From: Cyclobacteriaceae bacterium
Lineage (GTDB): Bacteria; Bacteroidota; Bacteroidia; Cytophagales; Cyclobacteriaceae
DNA: 6,969 nt
Assembly (NCBI GenBank): GCA_025455445.1
Contig: JALOMN010000081.1
Location: 1 to 6,969 of the forward strand
Reading direction: 5' to 3'
The notes under the pieces are model-generated. The model did not search any database. It had not been told where the DNA came from and was given only the letters and a program-made list of their open reading frames with translations. Positions 1 to 5,594 of this stretch are shown piece by piece. Every line of letters starts with the position of its first letter. Position 1 is the first letter of the stretch. The position numbers were made by a program, and so were the translations under genes.

Positions 1-16
1 CACTTCTTTCGAAGTG
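1..16 (-). terminator. Hairpin after tRNA-Cys, probable terminator cut by the window edge
   Basis: CACTTC (1-6) and GAAGTG (11-16) form a perfect 6-bp stem. Read on the minus strand the loop is GAAA, a stable GNRA-type tetraloop. It begins five bases past the encoded CCA end of the tRNA, where an intrinsic terminator of a single-gene tRNA transcript would lie. The U-tract that would prove it would fall outside the window, so termination is inferred from position and structure only. No T-run follows on the plus strand. Confidence 0.5.
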
Positions 17-20
17 CTTC

Positions 21-94
21 TGGAGGTCTCGAGCGGATTCGAACCGCTGTAGGAGCTTTTGCAGAGCTCAGCCTAGCCACTCGGCCACGAGACC
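21..94 (-). tRNA. tRNA-Cys (anticodon GCA), CCA encoded
   Basis: Read on the minus strand this folds as a complete tRNA. The 7-bp acceptor stem is GGTCTCG/CGAGACC and the D-arm begins GCCGAGTGGC. The anticodon stem GAGCT/AGCTC encloses the loop CTGCAAA, giving anticodon GCA (cysteine). The T-arm AGCGG-TTCGAAT-CCGCT carries the normal TTCGA sequence. The discriminator base is U73, a known identity element for cysteinyl-tRNA synthetase, which supports the call. The 3' CCA is encoded at 21-23. The gene lies downstream of rpsA on the same strand but has its own promoter (107-136), so it need not depend on rpsA transcription. Confidence 0.97.
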
Positions 95-102
95 AGGATA
101 GA

Positions 103-131
103 CGTTCAAAGTTAGAATCAACTTTTGAACG
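103..131 (-). other. Strong inverted repeat between rpsA and tRNA-Cys
   Basis: CGTTCAAAGTT (103-113) and AACTTTTGAACG (120-131) pair over 11 bp with one bulged base and a 6-base loop. The repeat starts 21 bases past the rpsA stop codon, where a 3' mRNA hairpin would sit. No U-tract follows on either strand, so a classical Rho-independent terminator is not supported. It could be a 3'-end stabilising or processing hairpin of the rpsA mRNA, a weak terminator, or an operator over the tRNA promoter, whose -7 box it contains. The structure is directly visible; its role is inferred. Confidence 0.6.
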
Positions 132-136
132 CCCAA
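107..136 (-). promoter_or_regulatory. Bacteroidota-type promoter of tRNA-Cys (TTG-N19-TAnnTTTG)
   Basis: On the minus strand a TTG (plus-strand 134-136) is followed after exactly 19 bases by TAACTTTG (plus-strand 107-114). This matches the Bacteroidota primary sigma-factor consensus TTG-N19-TAnnTTTG at every fixed position. The predicted transcription start is around position 100, a few bases before the mature tRNA 5' end at 94, so the 5' leader would be very short. The -7 box lies inside one arm of the inverted repeat at 103-131. Confidence 0.78.
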
Positions 137-151
137 TACCTTTACTATAAA

Positions 152-2191
152 TTATTCCGCCTTAGGTTCAGATGGCTTTTTTGACGCGCTCATCTTTTCC
201 TTCAACGCACTCAATGCTTCGATATCACCCAAAGTAGATTTCTCTGCTTCCTGGTTTATCTTATCAATGCTCTTGCCTTTAGGGGCAGCCTTCTTCTTAG
301 CCTGTGCCGGTGCAGCAGCAGGTGCAGCTTTCTCTTCTTCGGCAGACCATGTAGCCTTCAGGCTCAATGCAATACGTCTGTCGTCTTTAGAGAATTCAAT
401 CACCTTGAAGTCATAAGATTCTCCAGCCTCTACTTTACCATTATCTTCTTTAGCAAGATTCTTCGCAGTGCAGAATCCTTCGATACCGTAAGGTAACTCA
501 AGAACCGCACCTTTATCATTCTTGCTGATAATAGTACACTTATGCACCGAACCTACTGTGAAGATAGTCTCGAAAGTATCCCAAGGATTTTCTTCCAGGT
601 GCTTATGACTTAACGCCAGTCTGCGGTTAGCCGCATCCAACTCAAGCACTTGCACATCCAACGCTTCTCCTACTTTAATAAACTCAGAAGGATGTTTAAT
701 CTTCTTGGTCCAGCTTAAGTCTGAAACGTGTACCAAACCATCAATACCTTCTTCCAATTCAATAAATAAACCGAAGTTAGTCAGGTTGCGCACGATACCT
801 TTATGACGGGTACCTACCGCATACTTGCCAAGCACATCCTGGCGAGTCCATGGATCTTCAGTAAGTTGTTTGATACCTAATGACATCTTGCGCTCTTCGC
901 GATCGATAGTCAATACGACTGCTTCCAGTTCATCTCCTACTTTAATGAAATCCTGAGGATTGCGCAGGTGTTGTGACCAGCTCATTTCTGATACGTGGAT
1001 CAACCCCTCAACGCCAGGCTGAATTTCAAGGAATGCTCCGTAATCTGCTACGTTTACAATCTTACCTTTCACTTTAGAACCCACTGCAATTTCTGCAGCC
1101 AGTGATTCCCAAGGATGAGGCGTAAGTTGCTTCATGCCCAATGAAATTCTCTTCTTATCTTCATCGAAATCAAGCACTACTACTTTCACCACCTGGTCAA
1201 GTTTCAATAACTCTTCCGGATGGTTAATGCGACCCCATGAAATATCAGTAATGTGCAACAGACCATCTACACCACCCAAATCGATGAATACACCGAAGTT
1301 GGTCATGTTCTTAATCACACCTTCCAACACCTGACCTTTTTCAAGGTTGGTAAGGATAACGGCCTTCTGCTGCTCGAGATCTTTCTCGATAAGCACCTTA
1401 TGAGAAACTACTACGTTATCGTTGGTGTAGTTGATTTTAACCACCTTCACCTCGATGTTCTTATTTACATAGATGTCGAAGTCGCGGATTGGCTTCACAT
1501 CAATTTGTGAACCTGGTAAGAAAGCTTCGATGCCAAATACATCTACAATCAAACCACCTTTTGTTCTGCGCTTCACAAAACCTTCAATTACTTCATCTTT
1601 ATCCAACGCAGTCTGCACACGTTCCCAACCTTTCAACAGCTTGGCTTTTCTGCGTGACAGGATTAACTGGCCCATGGCGTTTTCACGCTCTTCGATAAAG
1701 AGGTCAACTACATCACCAATTTTCAAATTGGCCATGTCTTTAAATTCAGCCAGTGGCACAAGTCCGTCTGACTTAAATCCGATGTTAAGAATCACATCGC
1801 GGTCGTTGATACCTACTACAGTACCTTCTACCAATTCACTTTCATTTACGGAAGTGACAGTACCTTCATACTGCTTTAGCAATGCTTCGCGATCTTTAGA
1901 TGAATAGCCTTCACCAAAGCCTTTGCGATCGTACGCATCCCAATCAAAATTTTCAGTATCTACAGTTGAATGTGTGGCCGCTTTGCGCATGGTTACATCT
2001 TTAATCATGCGGCTGATGCCTTCTTCTTCTGCAGCCTTTTTTTCCTTTTTGAATTCGGTTAGTTCGTCCTTCTCAAACAATTCTTCAGCAGCGGCACCTT
2101 TTACTGCTTTCTTTACCGGTGCATCATCTATTGAAGGCTTGGAAGCTTTCACTTTACCTTCTTCAGATTTTTCTTTTGGAGCTTTCGCCAT
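152..2191 (-). CDS. rpsA: 30S ribosomal protein S1
   Basis: Ribosomal protein S1 is the large RNA-binding protein of the 30S subunit that helps load and unfold mRNA at initiation. The 679-residue product has six S1 (OB-fold) domains at about 118-183, 198-265, 285-355, 370-442, 458-530 and 545-613. Domains 3-5 carry the canonical core, such as GVDGLLHITDISW, GVEGLIHVSEMSW and GIDGLVHVSDLSW. Domains 1-2 are more diverged, as is normal where S1 docks on the ribosome. A Lys/Glu-rich N-terminal extension of about 110 residues and an Ala/Lys/Pro tail ending in a probable helix (about 651-667) make it longer than the 557-residue E. coli protein. I chose the ATG at 2191 (MAKAPKEKSEEG). The frame stays open to a TTG at 2287, but that codon lies in the loop of the preceding gene's terminator, and the added residues look non-coding. 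Upstream of the ATG there is only a weak, poorly spaced AGGG. Confidence 0.96.
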   Translation of the reverse strand: MAKAPKEKSEEGKVKASKPSIDDAPVKKAVKGAAAEELFEKDELTEFKKEKKAAEEEGISRMIKDVTMRKAATHSTVDTENFDWDAYDRKGFGEGYSSKDREALLKQYEGTVTSVNESELVEGTVVGINDRDVILNIGFKSDGLVPLAEFKDMANLKIGDVVDLFIEERENAMGQLILSRRKAKLLKGWERVQTALDKDEVIEGFVKRRTKGGLIVDVFGIEAFLPGSQIDVKPIRDFDIYVNKNIEVKVVKINYTNDNVVVSHKVLIEKDLEQQKAVILTNLEKGQVLEGVIKNMTNFGVFIDLGGVDGLLHITDISWGRINHPEELLKLDQVVKVVVLDFDEDKKRISLGMKQLTPHPWESLAAEIAVGSKVKGKIVNVADYGAFLEIQPGVEGLIHVSEMSWSQHLRNPQDFIKVGDELEAVVLTIDREERKMSLGIKQLTEDPWTRQDVLGKYAVGTRHKGIVRNLTNFGLFIELEEGIDGLVHVSDLSWTKKIKHPSEFIKVGEALDVQVLELDAANRRLALSHKHLEENPWDTFETIFTVGSVHKCTIISKNDKGAVLELPYGIEGFCTAKNLAKEDNGKVEAGESYDFKVIEFSKDDRRIALSLKATWSAEEEKAAPAAAPAQAKKKAAPKGKSIDKINQEAEKSTLGDIEALSALKEKMSASKKPSEPKAE

Positions 2192-2252
2192 GTTTACATA
2201 CCCTGTTTTACATGCCACAGTCGGGCTACTGCGACAAATTTTGGTTTTACAT
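2192..2252 (-). promoter_or_regulatory. rpsA leader with three ATGTAAA(A)C repeats and a hairpin
   Basis: On the minus strand ATGTAAAAC occurs at 2252-2244 and again at 2213-2205. A shorter copy, ATGTAAAC, at 2199-2192 abuts the rpsA ATG. Each copy reads as a start codon followed directly by a TAA stop. Between copies 1 and 2, GTCGCAGT and ACTGTGGC (plus-strand 2214-2235) can pair over 8 bp including two G-U pairs, with loop AGCCCG. Copy 2 begins immediately after the hairpin. A possible -7 box AAAATTTG (plus-strand 2235-2242, one mismatch) has its nearest suitable TTG 23 bases upstream, so the promoter is uncertain. If that box is real, copy 1 and part of the hairpin would be upstream of the transcript. 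A role in S1 autoregulation is inference. Confidence 0.45.
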
Positions 2253-2263
2253 TCTCCTCTTTG

Positions 2264-2298
2264 AACAACAAAAAGAAGCCCCGCCAATCAGCGGGGCT
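2264..2298 (-). terminator. Rho-independent terminator of the ABC-TolC unit
   Basis: AGCCCCGC (2277-2284) and GCGGGGCT (2291-2298) form a perfect GC-rich 8-bp stem with a 6-base loop. On the minus strand it is followed by a T-rich tract, TCTTTTTGTTGTT. It lies about 35 bases past the stop of the TolC-family gene and before the rpsA leader. It therefore ends the upstream unit and implies that rpsA has its own promoter. On the plus strand no T-run directly follows the stem, so it acts in one direction. Confidence 0.92.
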
Positions 2299-2333
2299 GC
2301 AAATGTAGAGATTTTTTGTAAATATCTATCGAT

Positions 2334-3671
2334 TTATGGCCTTATTAGCTCAGGCTGAAGGGTTCCTAAAGCGTATTCAAGCAATATTTTCTGGAATAAA
2401 AGCGTCACTTCTGCCTGCACTTTTGAGGCTGCACCCAACACATAGGTTTGGTTAGCTTGCGCCAATGCCACCTGGGTGCTGATACCGAGCTGGTAACTTT
2501 CCTGCTGGGTTTGCAGCGCCAGCTCTCCTGCCTGAAACTGGGCATGACTGGCTTCATAATTTTCCAAGGCATTAATGAAATTATTCTGTGCCCGTTGCAC
2601 ATCCAGCTTCACCGTCTTTTCAAGGTTTTCAAAGTTTAACTGGCTGTTCTGGTATTGTACCTTACTATTAGCCCGCTGAAACCTGGTTTCGAATCGGTTA
2701 AATATCGGAATACGAAGATTTGCCCCATAAGACAAGGATGGATTAAGTGTTTTAAACTGACCACTAAAATCATCGGCTATCAGTGAGTAATAGAATGAGC
2801 CATAATTACCAAACAATGTTACCGAGGGCAATGCCGGGGCTAAGGCCGATTTATAGGCATAATTGTTTGCTTTCACCTGGTGTTCCAGTTGTTTCAAATC
2901 TGCGCGGTTTGAAATTGCTACGGCAATCAGACTGTCCAACGATACATTCTTATATTGTTTTAAGTCTTCGGCTAATAAAGGATATACAACCTCAAAAGGC
3001 TGGGAAGGATCAAGCTGTAACGTTTGGGCCAGAATTGACTTATCATTTTGCAAGGTGTTCTTCGCTCTGATAAATAAAACCTGTGCGGTTTTAGTCAGCG
3101 CATCCTGATTATACACGTCAGTCACCGCTCTTGCGCCTACATCAACAAAACCTTGCATCTGCTCGAGCATCGTATTCTGTGTTTTGTAGTTTTCTTCTGC
3201 AATGCGCATCAGTTCCTGATCCAATAATACCTGCAGATATTGAGAAGCCACAATTGAGACAACATCTTGTGCACTTCGCTTGAGTAAATATCCCTGCGAC
3301 ATCAACTGATTATTTGCCTGTGCCAATGTGTTATAATTTCTAAAGCCATTAAATACGATCAGTCCGGTATTCAATTGCGCTCCGACATATTCCGTTGTTA
3401 AATTTTCAAGATCACCGTTGGTGGTATTGGCTTGTTGTCCTTCCTGGCGCTGCAATGCTCCTGTTACACTTAAGTTAGGAAGGTAATTACCAATCGCATT
3501 CTGTTTTTGAACCTGGTTGGCTTCTAACTGATTTTTCTGCTGATTTAATGTTACGTTTCGCTGGAGTCCGATGGCAACAGCTTCCTCAAATGTGAGCTTT
3601 GTTACAGGATTCTGCGCACACACCAAATTGAAAGTGGCGAAAAGCAGAAATACAACTACAATTTGCTTCAT
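2334..3671 (-). CDS. TolC-family outer membrane efflux protein
   Basis: This 445-residue protein belongs to the outer membrane efflux protein (OEP/TolC) family. Its members trimerise into a beta-barrel plus periplasmic alpha-helical tunnel that provides the exit duct for ABC or RND exporters. Residues 1-19 are a signal peptide with likely cleavage after VCA. The cysteine there is not in a proper lipobox, so it is probably not a lipoprotein. Two OEP repeats are visible. The first (about 24-220) has LTFEEAVAIGLQRN, NYLPNLSVTG and GARAVTDVYNQDA. The second (about 245-436) has LDSLIAVAISNRADLK, ALAPALPSVTLFGNY, IPIFNRFETRFQ and LGISTQVALAQAN. Length and repeat pattern look complete. The start lies 5 bases past the ABC ATPase stop, so the two are almost certainly co-transcribed and possibly translationally coupled. 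The substrate cannot be told from sequence. Confidence 0.93.
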   Translation of the reverse strand: MKQIVVVFLLFATFNLVCAQNPVTKLTFEEAVAIGLQRNVTLNQQKNQLEANQVQKQNAIGNYLPNLSVTGALQRQEGQQANTTNGDLENLTTEYVGAQLNTGLIVFNGFRNYNTLAQANNQLMSQGYLLKRSAQDVVSIVASQYLQVLLDQELMRIAEENYKTQNTMLEQMQGFVDVGARAVTDVYNQDALTKTAQVLFIRAKNTLQNDKSILAQTLQLDPSQPFEVVYPLLAEDLKQYKNVSLDSLIAVAISNRADLKQLEHQVKANNYAYKSALAPALPSVTLFGNYGSFYYSLIADDFSGQFKTLNPSLSYGANLRIPIFNRFETRFQRANSKVQYQNSQLNFENLEKTVKLDVQRAQNNFINALENYEASHAQFQAGELALQTQQESYQLGISTQVALAQANQTYVLGAASKVQAEVTLLFQKILLEYALGTLQPELIRP

Positions 3672-3676
3672 AATTT

Positions 3677-4354
3677 TTAAGATACTTTTTCGTCTGAATC
3701 AACTAATCCATCTACTACTTTGACGATTCGCTTACTGCGTTTCGCATTGTCTTCCGAGTGCGTTACCTGAATGATGGTGATACCTTCTTCATTCAGTTTT
3801 TGAAAAATGTCCATGATCTGTTTGCCTTGATCGGAATGCAGATTACCGGTTGGTTCATCTGCCAATAACAATTTCGGTTGCCCCACGATGGCACGTGCAA
3901 TGCCCACCAGTTGCTGCTGTCCACCCGAAAGTTGTTCAGGAAATAAATCTTTCTTTGCGACCATATTAAAACGATCGAGCATTTCTGCCACCATGCTTTT
4001 GCGCATGCTTGAATTTACACCCTGATATAATAAAGGAGTTTCAATATTTTCATACACGGTCAATTCATCAATCAGATGATATGCCTGAAAAATAAATCCG
4101 ATATAGTTTTTATGCATCTCAGATTTTTGCTTCTCCTTGAGTTTATGAACAGGCTGATCAAAAAAGTAATATTCACCAGCCGATGGTTCATCGAGCATTC
4201 CGATAATGTTCATCAAGGTAGATTTACCGGCACCGCTTGGGCCCATAATGGTGAGGAATTCACCCTGTTTAACTTCAAGGTCGATGCCTTTGAGTATAAA
4301 GGTTCGTTGAAATCTCGAATCAATATACTTGTCGATATTTTTTAAAATTATCAT
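3677..4354 (-). CDS. ABC transporter ATP-binding protein, MacB/LolD/FtsE type
   Basis: This 225-residue stand-alone ATPase subunit would power a membrane permease of the FtsX/MacB/LolCE class from the cytoplasmic side. Visible motifs in order are Walker A GPSGAGKST (38-46), Q-loop Q90 in FIFQAYHL, signature LSGGQQQ (142-148), Walker B KLLLADEP (161-168, catalytic E167) and H-loop H199 in VTHSE. The length and the GEFLTIMGPSGAGKSTLMNI and ADEPTGN segments fit this subfamily. Two positions differ from the usual sequence. The signature continues LVG (149-151) rather than RVA, and the D-loop reads NLHS with His173 where Asp is normal. The catalytic residues are intact, so it should still be an active ATPase. 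No permease or adaptor gene adjoins it; the next gene downstream is the TolC-family channel. The start ATG follows a leader of about 45 bases from the putative promoter. Confidence 0.93.
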   Translation of the reverse strand: MIILKNIDKYIDSRFQRTFILKGIDLEVKQGEFLTIMGPSGAGKSTLMNIIGMLDEPSAGEYYFFDQPVHKLKEKQKSEMHKNYIGFIFQAYHLIDELTVYENIETPLLYQGVNSSMRKSMVAEMLDRFNMVAKKDLFPEQLSGGQQQLVGIARAIVGQPKLLLADEPTGNLHSDQGKQIMDIFQKLNEEGITIIQVTHSEDNAKRSKRIVKVVDGLVDSDEKVS

Positions 4355-4357
4355 GAA

Positions 4358-4390
4358 AATGGTGTTGAATTAAGTGCACTTTTTACCATT
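4358..4390 (-). other. Inverted repeat in the leader of the ABC ATPase gene
   Basis: AATGGT (4358-4363) and ACCATT (4385-4390) are inverted copies. Between them lies the 10-bp perfect palindrome AAGTGCACTT (4372-4381). In the predicted mRNA the distal arm ends only three bases before the start codon, so pairing would partly occlude initiation. Alternatively the palindrome could bind a regulator just downstream of the promoter. The repeats are visible; either function is speculative. Confidence 0.4.
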
Positions 4391-4406
4391 CGAACTGCTT
4401 ATTGGC

Positions 4407-4435
4407 TAAATGTATGCCAAGACACAATACGTCAA
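4407..4435 (-). promoter_or_regulatory. Putative promoter of the ABC-TolC unit
   Basis: On the minus strand TTG (plus-strand 4433-4435) is followed after 18 bases by TACATTTA (plus-strand 4407-4414). This matches TAnnTTTG except for the last base. It would start transcription near 4400 and leave a leader of about 45 bases before the ATPase ATG at 4354. Orientation, spacing and location fit, but one mismatch in AT-rich DNA keeps it tentative. Confidence 0.5.
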
Positions 4436-4528
4436 TAAGACGCTTAAAATCGAAGCAGGTTGCATTAGTTTGCGTCCGATCATGAAAAAAGGTGTCCGGA
4501 ATCGGATAAATCGAAAAAGGAAATTGAT

Positions 4529-4942
4529 TTAAAAAACGAGCGGATAAATAATTACATCCACTCGCCTGTTCATGCGCATGCCTGAATAGGAACGGTTTGA
4601 ATAGACCGGGTTTTCTATGCCCCAGTCTTTGGTTGTAATAAATTGTTCGGGAATATCCTTTTGCAACAGCAACTCATACACCGCGCGACTGCGCATTTTC
4701 GAAAGCCATTGATTGTATTCGCGGCCGCCAATCGGATCGGTATGACTGATGAGTTGAATCTGGTATTTCTCTAAAAGGTTTGGGATAGAGTCAATCCAGT
4801 TCGATAACATGAGTATCTGCTCGTCATCAATATCATAACTACCTCCACCAAAATAAATACTCTTGCGAAGTTCTTCATGACCTTGCGCGAGAGCTGCAGA
4901 GGAACAAAAACTCATTAGAAGGAAAATGATTTTGTACTTCAT
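4529..4942 (-). CDS. Small exported OmpA-family peptidoglycan-binding protein
   Basis: This 137-residue protein is essentially a signal peptide (1-19, likely cleavage ALA before Q20) plus one OmpA C-terminal domain (about 28-135). That domain binds the diaminopimelate stem of peptidoglycan in the periplasm. The family pattern is clear: IYFGGGSYDID, then HTDPIGGREYN (67-77), then LSKMRSRAV (80-88), and finally MNRRVDVIIYP (124-134). Asp69 and Arg84 occupy the spacing of the two peptidoglycan-contacting residues known from Acinetobacter OmpA. There is no beta-barrel, lipobox or extra domain, so it should be soluble in the periplasm or attached only through peptidoglycan. The stop is about 95 bases before the ABC promoter, and no clear terminator is visible. 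A -7-like TTAGTTTG (plus-strand 4962-4969) lies just upstream but lacks a well-spaced TTG. The specific role is unknown. Confidence 0.88.
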   Translation of the reverse strand: MKYKIIFLLMSFCSSAALAQGHEELRKSIYFGGGSYDIDDEQILMLSNWIDSIPNLLEKYQIQLISHTDPIGGREYNQWLSKMRSRAVYELLLQKDIPEQFITTKDWGIENPVYSNRSYSGMRMNRRVDVIIYPLVF

Positions 4943-5029
4943 TGCGGATGAAGAGTTTACACAAACTAATATACACTTTTATTCTAAAATTGTACGAATT
5001 GCGCCTCAAAGAAAATCTATCCTGAATGA

Positions 5030-5518
5030 CTACTTTTTAAAAACATCACTTACATACGTGGGCACATTGCACCCTTCACGTTGACGTGTATCGGTGAGGT
5101 GAAATATTTTCCACGCTCCATTTTCTTTTACAAGTTGAAATGCATCCACTCCACAATGACTGAATTTAGTGCCTGCATAAAATGCATATTTAGCCCACAC
5201 CTGCGCCAGTAATCCGTCTTGCTGAATGTTCACATCCCAGATAGGCTCACTCCAGGGTTCAGCATGTGGTGAGCCCACTGCTTTCAAAAAATTAGTAAGT
5301 GAATTCTCTCTGACTAATGATGTTTTTCCTGATTTATCAATACTTATCGTGGCCATTGTTACCGATGAAGTAAATGCACCATGCACCATGGCACTGTCAC
5401 CCAGATTCATTCCGGTAAACAATTGCGTGATGGGTTTCATGATGGCCACACCTTCTGGTTCAGTTTGCGCATATGACACCCCTGACAACACCACTAAAAG
5501 CAACACTGCGATTCTCAT
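5030..5518 (-). CDS. Exported NTF2-like (lumazine-binding-like) family protein
   Basis: A 162-residue secreted protein with signal peptide 1-18 (MRIAVLLLVVLSGVSYAQ, cleavage near A17/Q18). The mature part resembles the NTF2/SnoaL fold, closest to the putative lumazine-binding-2 group. It starts with a helix followed by LFTGMNLGDSAMVHGAF (33-49), then FLKAVG, then beta strands including LLAQVWAKYAFYAG (103-116) and FSHCGVDAFQLV (119-130), and ends with GAWKIFHLTDTRQREGC (134-150). These proteins form cone-shaped pockets. Many are of unknown function and no catalytic residues can be assigned here. Two cysteines (122 and 150) could form a disulfide in the periplasm. The frame extends 11 codons upstream to a TTG at 5551. 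I prefer the ATG at 5518 because it directly begins a proper signal peptide. It is divergent from the TPR gene, and the OmpA-like gene lies about 87 bases downstream. Confidence 0.8.
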   Translation of the reverse strand: MRIAVLLLVVLSGVSYAQTEPEGVAIMKPITQLFTGMNLGDSAMVHGAFTSSVTMATISIDKSGKTSLVRENSLTNFLKAVGSPHAEPWSEPIWDVNIQQDGLLAQVWAKYAFYAGTKFSHCGVDAFQLVKENGAWKIFHLTDTRQREGCNVPTYVSDVFKK

Positions 5519-5594
5519 TTTAAAGTTATTTAGATGTGAAAAATAATTCAATTTATTTGATTAGTCTTATAACTTTATACTCTAATTCGAATCT
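5519..5594. promoter_or_regulatory. Divergent AT-rich intergenic region with symmetric -7-like boxes
   Basis: This 76-base region must hold the promoters of the NTF2-like gene (leftward) and the TPR gene (rightward). A 9-bp inverted repeat, TAAAGTTAT (5521-5529) and ATAACTTTA (5569-5577), places TAACTTTA, one mismatch from TAnnTTTG, facing outward on each side. On the minus strand a TTG (plus-strand 5549-5551) is 20 bases from its box. On the plus strand the same spot gives only TTC. The leftward box ends two bases before the chosen ATG, so a promoter there would give a leaderless or misplaced start, and the repeat may instead be an operator. An 8-bp palindrome ATTCGAAT (5585-5592) lies just before the TPR ATG. 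Confidence 0.4.

Noticed and set aside
1134..1907. Plus-strand open frames opposite rpsA (about 66-144 codons)
   Set aside because: They mirror the S1 coding frame on the other strand, have no recognisable domains or start context, and rpsA fully explains the region. The same holds for open frames opposite the TolC, ABC and NTF2-like genes.
2250..2260. Strong Shine-Dalgarno-like AGAGGAG just before an ATG in the rpsA leader (minus strand)
   Set aside because: The motif is only one base from that ATG, too close to work as a ribosome binding site, and the ATG is followed at once by TAA. It is also probably upstream of the transcription start.
2192..2287. N-terminal 32-residue extension of S1 starting at the TTG at 2287
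   Set aside because: The TTG lies in the loop of the Rho-independent terminator of the upstream unit, and the added residues (cysteine-rich, unlike S1) would be encoded by the terminator's T-tract and the leader. The ATG at 2191 gives a normal S1 N-terminus.
3614..3671. Lipoprotein signal at the TolC-family N-terminus (cysteine in NLVCAQ)
   Set aside because: The residue before the cysteine is Val, not Gly, Ala or Ser as a lipobox needs. Signal peptidase I cleavage after VCA fits better.
4475..4506. TCCGAT/ATCGGA inverted repeat downstream of the OmpA-like gene as a terminator
   Set aside because: The stem is only 6 bp with a 20-base loop, and no T-tract follows the second arm on the minus strand. 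It could easily be chance.
5519..5551. Eleven-residue upstream extension of the NTF2-like protein from a TTG at 5551
   Set aside because: It would put a polar stretch (NYFSHLNNFK) before an otherwise ideal signal peptide, and it lies in the AT-rich promoter region. The ATG at 5518 is preferred.
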